From Anaerolineae bacterium (GTDB taxonomy: Bacteria > Chloroflexota > Anaerolineae > Aggregatilineales > UBA3940), in contig JADZAD010000225.1 in the NCBI GenBank assembly GCA_020852775.1, forward strand, positions 1 through 11,024: a stretch of 11,024 nucleotides of DNA, given 5' to 3'. Positions 6,631 through 11,024 of this stretch are shown here, in pieces. Below the pieces are notes generated by a model. The model was not told where the DNA came from, searched no databases, and was given only the letters and a program-made list of their open reading frames with translations. The translations under genes and the position numbers were made by a program. Numbering within the stretch: position 1 is the stretch's first letter; each line of letters begins with the position of its first letter.

Positions 6631-6790
6631 AGGTTGGCCCAAGGTTCAGAACAGGCGAGCGAAACACAGGTTCGGATGATGGCCGGCACAGACCCTATAT
6701 ATGGGGGTACTATGGCCCGGGCCAGGCTATATACAGGCCTCAATTCCGACCGGCACAGAGTATTATCAGCAGGTTGGTAGCAGGTTTGAA
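6631..6790. promoter_or_regulatory. Repeat-dense control region upstream of dnaA
   Basis: This block lies within the 435-bp gap between dnaA and glgP and has no convincing gene. It holds three duplicated elements, all in direct orientation, around a palindrome. AGGTTGG-N4-AGGTT occurs at 6631-6646 and 6771-6786. CCGGCACAGA occurs at 6683-6692 and 6750-6759. CTATATA occurs at 6695-6701 and 6727-6733. The 12-bp perfect palindrome TGGCCCGGGCCA is at 6713-6724. The AGGTT units are 11 bp apart in both pairs, as in the direct repeats bound by OmpR/PhoB-family regulators. A minus-strand promoter-like pair overlaps the second copy. The block could be an operator array, an extended dnaA control region, or part of an origin; the sequence alone does not decide. 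Confidence 0.5.
6762..6790 (-). promoter_or_regulatory. Second, upstream promoter candidate reading toward dnaA
   Basis: On the minus strand TTCAAA (complement of 6785-6790) lies 17 bp before GATAAT (complement of 6762-6767), matching consensus at 4 and 5 of 6 positions. The spacer contains both AACCT units (complements of the AGGTT pair). A protein bound there would act directly on this promoter. Its transcript would run about 290 nt before reaching the dnaA start codon, or could be a separate small RNA. Confidence 0.35.
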
Positions 6791-6825
6791 GGGGTAACCG
6801 GGCAGGGTTTCTGCCAGAACAATTG

Positions 6826-6871
6826 AAAACGGCGAGAGAGGTGCCGTGTCATGCAGCCCCCCTCCCGCCGT
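6826..6871 (-). terminator. glgP: Intrinsic terminator of glgP
   Basis: Thirty nucleotides after the glgP stop, the minus strand can form a 16-bp stem between the complements of 6856-6871 and 6829-6844. It has two G-U pairs, one mismatch and an 11-nt loop. Ten of the outer pairs are unbroken except for one wobble, and the stem runs into TTTT. This is a good Rho-independent terminator and should insulate the dnaA control region from glgP transcription. Confidence 0.75.
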
Positions 6872-6901
6872 CCGATAGGCAGGAAGTTGTCGTAGATCGG
6901 A

Positions 6902-9478
6902 TCAGACCTGCGCCCAGCGGATCAGGCCAAATCGCAGCGTATTCTCCCAGCCCTTGTAGTGGGGCACCACACGTACCGTGTAGCCATGCCGCCCGGTGAC
7001 CAGGCAGGGAACATCCACCCGGAACTGGTGCCAGCCCTTACCGCGTGCCCCATCGTCTACGCGCATCATACGGTGCGGCTGGCCATCGCTGATCACGCTC
7101 TCCGCATCAAGCACACCCTCGAACAACTGCACCGCCACATCAGCCGGTGTGATCTCACCGAGGAAGACCTCGACCACAACGTGCATGGTATCGCCAACTT
7201 TGAACTCCGTGTCATTACCGTTGGCGACGATGTCACCGATAGCCAGGGTGTTCCAATGGTTTTTCAGATTCCCCAGCCACTGCGCGACCTCACGTCCGGC
7301 ATGGTACTGGTCGGCGGCGAGGGCACGGTGCTGCTCCAGCGCCGGCTGGTAGAAACTCTCGGTGTAGTCCTTGACCGTCCGCGCCATGCTGAAGGCAGGG
7401 TTCAGTGTGGCGATACAGGACTTCATCCGGGCAGTCCATTCCCGTGGGACATCATCCACACTGCGGTCATAAAAGGTAGGGATCAGATCGTGCTCAAGCA
7501 GGTCATAGATGGCGCTGCTCTCGATGTAATCCTGCAGTTCGGTGTCCTTATAGACCTCACCGTTCCCGATTGCCCAGCCGACTTCCGGCGTATAGGCTTC
7601 ATCCCACCAACCGTCAAGGACGCTCATATTGAGCACCCCGTTCAACGACGCCTTCATGCCACTTGTACCGCTGGCTTCCAGCGGGCGGCGTGGGGTGTTC
7701 AGCCAGACATCGACACCCTGTGTCATGTAGCGGCCAATCACCATGTCGTAGTCTTCCAGGAAGACCATACGGTGGCGGCAGTTGGCATCTGTGGCGAAAT
7801 GCACCAGTTGGCGGATGAAATCCTTGCCGGCCACGTCATGCGGATGCGCCTTCCCTGCAAACACAAACTGCACCGGGCGGGGGCCGTTCAGGATGCGAAG
7901 CAACCGCTCTTTGTCTGAGAGCAGCAGCGTAGCACGCTTGTAGGTCGCGAAGCGTCGGGCGAAGCCGATGGTAAGCACCTCCGGATCAAGCACCTGACGG
8001 CCGGCTTCAACCTGTGACGGCGTCGCCCCGCGGTTCTCAAGCTGGCGCACCAGCCGCCTCCGGGCGAAGTTCACCAGCCGCTGGCGGCGGCGTTCATGTG
8101 TGCGCCACAGTTCCTCATCCGGGATGTTCAGGGCACGCCGCCACGTCTCAGCATCCGTCGGATCATCACGCCATGCCAGGCCGAGATAGCGGTCATACAA
8201 TTGCGCCATCTCGCTGGATATCCATGACAGGTTATGTACCCCGTTCGTGATAGCGCCGATCGGGACTTCCTTCAGCGGAATGCCGGGGTAGACCCCCGTC
8301 CACATGCTGCGTGCTACTTCACCATGCAGTTTGCTGACGCCATTCGCAAAGGCTGACATCCGCAGCGCGAGGATCGTCATGCAGAAGTGTTCATTCGGAT
8401 CAGAGGGGTTGGTGCGCCCCAGCGCAAGGAACCCATCCCGCGTCAGGCCGAGCTCATCACGATACGTGCCAAAGTACTTCTCGATGAGGTCCGGCGCGAA
8501 GTAGTCGTTCCCTGCCGGGACCGGGGTATGCGTGGTGAAGATATTGCTTGGCGAGGTCATCGCCCAGGCTTCTTCAAAGTTAGCGCCGACCTGCTTCATC
8601 AACCCGCGAATGCGCTCAAGCCCCAGAAACGCCGAATGTCCTTCATTCATGTGACAGACCGTCGGGTCGATGCCGAGCACTTGCAGCGCGCGCAGGCCAC
8701 CGATGCCCAGCAGGATTTCCTGCTTGATCCGCATTTCCACATCCCCACCGTACAACTGGTCAGTGAGGTTCTGATCCTCCCGGTCAGTATTTTCCGGGAT
8801 GTTGGTATCGAGCAGGTACAGATTGATACGTCCGACCTTCACGTGCCAGATCTGGGCATACACATCCCGGCCAGGCAGGCTGACTGCGACGCGCATCGGC
8901 TCACCATGCGGGTCTTTCATCAGCCGGATAGGCATCGTGTAGAAGTCATTGGCCGGGTAGAGTTCCTGCTGCCATCCATCCGCGTTGAGGTACTGGCGAA
9001 AGTACCCCTGCTGATAAAGCAGCCCCACCGCGACCAGCGGGATGTTGAGATCGCTGGACGCTTTAAGGTGGTCACCCGCGAGGATGCCCAAACCGCCCGA
9101 ATAGTTGCGGATGGATTCCGTCAGGCCGAACTCCAGCGAAAAGTACGCGATCTGAGCCCGTTCTTCCAGCCCGTAAGTCGTGGGATACCATGCGCTGCGG
9201 GCCCGATCAAGATAGCCATCATGGTTCGTCATGACACGCTGATATTGAGCCAGAAAACCCCTGTCCTGCGCCAGTTCATTCAGGCGTTCCTGGCTGATCC
9301 GTCCCAGCATCTGCACCTGGTTGTGGCCGCTCTCTTCCCAGATATCCGGCTCCATCCGCTGAAACAGGCCAAGGCTCTCGTAATCCCACGCCCAGTGGAT
9401 GTTGTAGACCAGTTCAGGCAGCCGCTTGAGCGGTTCGGGGATCGACGGGTGTACATTGAAAGTCGATATGGGCTTCAT
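6902..9478 (-). CDS. glgP: Alpha-glucan (glycogen/maltodextrin) phosphorylase
   Basis: Cytoplasmic GT35 enzyme that uses phosphate to release glucose-1-phosphate from the ends of alpha-1,4-glucans, with pyridoxal phosphate as cofactor. The 858-residue product belongs to the short bacterial/archaeal alpha-glucan phosphorylase type (TIGR02094-like), not the E. coli GlgP/MalP type. It has an N-terminal DUF3417-like region (about 13-95). It also carries FSLEFGLTESIRNYSGGLGILAGDH (113-137 by position), HMNEGHSAF (276-284), THTPVPAGND (316-325), FARRFATYKRA (506-516) and the cofactor motif EASGTSGMKASLNG (601-614), with K609 as the lysine that holds PLP. A beta-rich tail follows from about 745. The ATG start has AGGAG (9488-9492) 9 nt upstream. 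The gene has its own strong promoter and terminator, so it is probably transcribed alone. The neighbouring ROK kinase may serve the same sugar pool. Confidence 0.95.
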   Translation of the reverse strand: MKPISTFNVHPSIPEPLKRLPELVYNIHWAWDYESLGLFQRMEPDIWEESGHNQVQMLGRISQERLNELAQDRGFLAQYQRVMTNHDGYLDRARSAWYPTTYGLEERAQIAYFSLEFGLTESIRNYSGGLGILAGDHLKASSDLNIPLVAVGLLYQQGYFRQYLNADGWQQELYPANDFYTMPIRLMKDPHGEPMRVAVSLPGRDVYAQIWHVKVGRINLYLLDTNIPENTDREDQNLTDQLYGGDVEMRIKQEILLGIGGLRALQVLGIDPTVCHMNEGHSAFLGLERIRGLMKQVGANFEEAWAMTSPSNIFTTHTPVPAGNDYFAPDLIEKYFGTYRDELGLTRDGFLALGRTNPSDPNEHFCMTILALRMSAFANGVSKLHGEVARSMWTGVYPGIPLKEVPIGAITNGVHNLSWISSEMAQLYDRYLGLAWRDDPTDAETWRRALNIPDEELWRTHERRRQRLVNFARRRLVRQLENRGATPSQVEAGRQVLDPEVLTIGFARRFATYKRATLLLSDKERLLRILNGPRPVQFVFAGKAHPHDVAGKDFIRQLVHFATDANCRHRMVFLEDYDMVIGRYMTQGVDVWLNTPRRPLEASGTSGMKASLNGVLNMSVLDGWWDEAYTPEVGWAIGNGEVYKDTELQDYIESSAIYDLLEHDLIPTFYDRSVDDVPREWTARMKSCIATLNPAFSMARTVKDYTESFYQPALEQHRALAADQYHAGREVAQWLGNLKNHWNTLAIGDIVANGNDTEFKVGDTMHVVVEVFLGEITPADVAVQLFEGVLDAESVISDGQPHRMMRVDDGARGKGWHQFRVDVPCLVTGRHGYTVRVVPHYKGWENTLRFGLIRWAQV

Positions 9479-9554
9479 TGGCGCGCTCTCCTGTGCCAGG
9501 ACGAGTGGCTGACCGGTAAGATAATTGGAGTGTTCGTGGTAGAATTCGAGCCAG

Positions 9555-9583
9555 AGTATAGGCAGTTGAGGTTAGAATGGCAA
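9555..9583 (-). promoter_or_regulatory. glgP: glgP promoter overlapping the radA start codon
   Basis: On the minus strand TTGCCA (complement of 9578-9583) and TATACT (complement of 9555-9560) are separated by exactly 17 bp, each matching consensus at 5 of 6 positions. The start would be near 9548, giving a leader of about 70 nt. The -35 lies inside the first codons of radA, and the -10 covers the region just upstream of the radA ribosome binding site. Confidence 0.65.
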
Positions 9584-10944
9584 AAACCAGATCGCAGTAT
9601 GTTTGCCAGAATTGTGGACGCACAGTGACCAGTTATCTGGGCCGCTGCCCGGCCTGCGGCGAATGGAATACGATGGTCGAGGAGCTGATTTCGACCGCCG
9701 GGCCAGCCGCCACGAGCGTCTCCGCGTCGAGCCGCTCGGAGCCGCGCCGTCTGTCCGAAGTCGAAGGCGACCCCTGGGAACGCTGGACCTTCCCGATGGA
9801 GGAGTTCACGCGGGTGCTGGGTGGGGGTGTGGTGCCGGGCAGCATTGTGCTGGTCGGGGGCGACCCCGGCATCGGCAAGTCCACGCTGCTGCTGCAGGTC
9901 ACCGGGTTGATGGCCGAGTTCGTCGGCCCGGCGCTGTACGTTTCCGGAGAAGAATCAGCGCGGCAGATCAAGATGCGTGCTGAACGGCTGGGCATCACTA
10001 CTGATAACCTCTTCCTCGTTACCGAGACCAATCTGGATGTAATCCTCCAGCATGTCGATGCCGTGAAACCATCGGTGCTGGTGGTCGATTCGATACAGAC
10101 TACGTATAGCGATCAACTCCAGTCCACTGCCGGGAACGTGGCACAGGTACGCTACTGCGCCGGGGCCTTTCAGGGGCTGGCGAAGGAATCCGGCATCCCG
10201 ACCTTTCTCGTCGGGCATGTCACCAAGGACGGCACCATTGCCGGGCCACGGGTACTGGAGCACATTGTCGATACGGTGCTGTACCTGGAGGGTGACGCCT
10301 TTCAGGCCTTCCGCCTGCTTCGCAGCGTCAAGAACCGCTTCGGCGCGACCTCGGAGGTCGGTGTGTTCGAGATGCAGGGTGCGGGCATGATCGAGGTACC
10401 TAACCCCTCCGAGGCTTTCCTCGCGGAGCGGCTGGTCAACGCCCCCGGCTCGGCGATCGTCGTAACGATGGAAGGCACACGCCCGCTGCTGGCCGAAGTA
10501 CAGGCGCTGGCGACCATGACACCGTATACCAACCCGCGCCGCACCGCCAACGGGGTCGATCCGAACCGTCTGCTGCTGCTGACGGCGGTGCTCACACGCC
10601 GCGCCGGGATGCGCCTTGCGGAGCAGGACGTCTTCGCCAACGTGATCGGTGGCCTGCGTATCGACGAGCCTGCGGCTGACCTCGCCATCGCACTGGCGAT
10701 CGCCTCCAGCACGAAGGATCGCCCCCTTCCGGCGGACATGGCCTTCGTCGGTGAGATCGGCCTGAGCGGGGAGCTGCGTGCTGTCAGCCAGATGGGTGCG
10801 CGCATGAACGAAGCCGCTAAACTCGGTTTTCGCCAGATGATTGTGCCGAAGACAGTCCGCCCGGCGAACGATCCGCCCCCCACGGGCATGAAACTGATCA
10901 GCGTCCGCTCGATCCACGAGGCCATCGAAGCTGCCCTCGGTTAG
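9577..10944 (+). CDS. radA: DNA repair and recombination ATPase RadA (Sms)
   Basis: RecA-like ATPase/helicase that helps process recombination intermediates during repair of broken or stalled chromosomes. The 455-residue length is normal. An N-terminal zinc finger has C10, C13, C24 and C27. Walker A is GGDPGIGKS (94-102) and Walker B is VLVVDSIQT (167-175, with D171). The RadA-specific KNRFG motif is at 252-256. A Lon-protease-like domain fills about 275-450, including FVGEIGLSGELR, where the Lon catalytic serine context is not functional as a protease in known RadA. The ATG has GAGG (9568-9571) 5 nt upstream. The promoter is not clear on this strand: GATAAT at 9520 and TAGAAT at 9540 are both possible -10 boxes with poor -35 partners. 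It is divergent from glgP (98 bp between start codons), and a further gene follows 25 bp after its stop. Confidence 0.96.
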   Translation: MAKTRSQYVCQNCGRTVTSYLGRCPACGEWNTMVEELISTAGPAATSVSASSRSEPRRLSEVEGDPWERWTFPMEEFTRVLGGGVVPGSIVLVGGDPGIGKSTLLLQVTGLMAEFVGPALYVSGEESARQIKMRAERLGITTDNLFLVTETNLDVILQHVDAVKPSVLVVDSIQTTYSDQLQSTAGNVAQVRYCAGAFQGLAKESGIPTFLVGHVTKDGTIAGPRVLEHIVDTVLYLEGDAFQAFRLLRSVKNRFGATSEVGVFEMQGAGMIEVPNPSEAFLAERLVNAPGSAIVVTMEGTRPLLAEVQALATMTPYTNPRRTANGVDPNRLLLLTAVLTRRAGMRLAEQDVFANVIGGLRIDEPAADLAIALAIASSTKDRPLPADMAFVGEIGLSGELRAVSQMGARMNEAAKLGFRQMIVPKTVRPANDPPPTGMKLISVRSIHEAIEAALG

Positions 10945-10969
10945 CAGACCCTATACAACTGGAGACCCC

Positions 10970-11024
10970 ATGGAGCACACCAGCGATCCGCACAGCCCCC
11001 CGGCTCTTCCCACTCAGGTTAACC
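10970..11024 (+). CDS. Start of an unidentified gene downstream of radA (partial)
   Basis: An ATG at 10970 is preceded by GGAG (10961-10964) at 5 nt and stays open to the window edge for 18 codons. It begins MEHTSDPHSPPALPTQ, a hydrophilic, Pro-rich start with no recognisable domain or signal peptide. The 25-bp distance from radA suggests the same transcript. The product cannot be named from this fragment. Confidence 0.55.
   Translation, partial: MEHTSDPHSPPALPTQVN

Noticed and set aside
6801..6815. Hairpin GGCAG/CTGCC beyond the glgP terminator
   Set aside because: A 5-bp stem without a T-run on either strand; a common chance structure, with a much better terminator just before it.
6467..6901. 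Replication origin (oriC) next to dnaA
   Set aside because: There is no perfect or one-mismatch TTATCCACA box. The best are two 7-of-9 matches near 6482-6490 and 6505-6513. dnaN is not adjacent and no clear AT-rich unwinding region is seen. It is kept only as a possibility within the repeat findings.
6959..7918. A 319-codon open frame on the plus strand opposite the 3' half of glgP
   Set aside because: It is antisense to the conserved PLP-domain coding region, has no recognisable domain, and lacks a clear ribosome binding site.
8387..9628. A 413-codon open frame on the plus strand opposite glgP
   Set aside because: It lies entirely antisense to well-conserved glgP and runs into radA. Its translation is rich in Arg, Gln and His without any domain, as expected for the shadow of a GC-rich gene.
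9955..10917. A 320-codon open frame on the minus strand opposite radA
   Set aside because: It is the complement of conserved radA sequence. No start signal or domain is evident and the composition is typical of a shadow frame.
10970..11024. Assigning a function to the gene after radA
   Set aside because: Only 18 codons are visible. Genes that often follow radA in other bacteria cannot be assumed here.

Overview
The window looks like a chromosomal core-gene segment of a GC-rich bacterium (roughly 60% G+C by eye). The gene content and protein styles suggest a member of the Chloroflexota, near the Anaerolineae: a CdaA/CdaR pair outside Firmicutes, a DUF3417-type alpha-glucan phosphorylase, and a dnaA without dnaN beside it. 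That placement is inference, since no rRNA or other marker is present. I see no insertion sequence, phage gene, CRISPR array, tRNA or rRNA.

Layout: (1) 1-240, the 3' end of a TPR-repeat protein gene (+). (2) 354-2509, cdaA and cdaR (+), the membrane diadenylate cyclase and its YbbR-domain regulator, close together. (3) 2613-3989, der (+), the double-GTPase ribosome assembly factor. It sits behind a 103-bp spacer holding a perfect TATAAT and a strong 8-bp GC hairpin. (4) 3998-4969, a ROK-family sugar kinase (-), convergent with der and only 8 bp from it. (5) 5054-6466, dnaA (-), with several substitutions at motif positions. (6) 6467-6901, a 435-bp non-coding region with the best promoter for dnaA, a terminator-like hairpin in the dnaA leader, a repeat-dense block, and the glgP terminator. 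(7) 6902-9478, alpha-glucan phosphorylase glgP (-). (8) 9577-10944, radA (+), divergent from glgP, followed after 25 bp by the first 18 codons of an unidentified gene.

Functionally the genes fall into three themes. These are c-di-AMP signalling (cdaA-cdaR), information processing (der, dnaA, radA) and glucan/sugar use (GlgP releases glucose-1-phosphate; the ROK kinase would phosphorylate free sugar).

The part most worth a second look is the region upstream of dnaA. The composite AGGTTGG-N4-AGGTT occurs twice (11-bp period, like OmpR/PhoB-family operators). Inside it lie a repeated CCGGCACAGA, a repeated CTATATA and a central 12-bp palindrome. The copies are in mirrored order but the same orientation. 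Nearer the gene, the predicted dnaA transcript has a hairpin followed by TTTT before the start codon, which would suit transcription attenuation. I did not find a wholly new protein system here.
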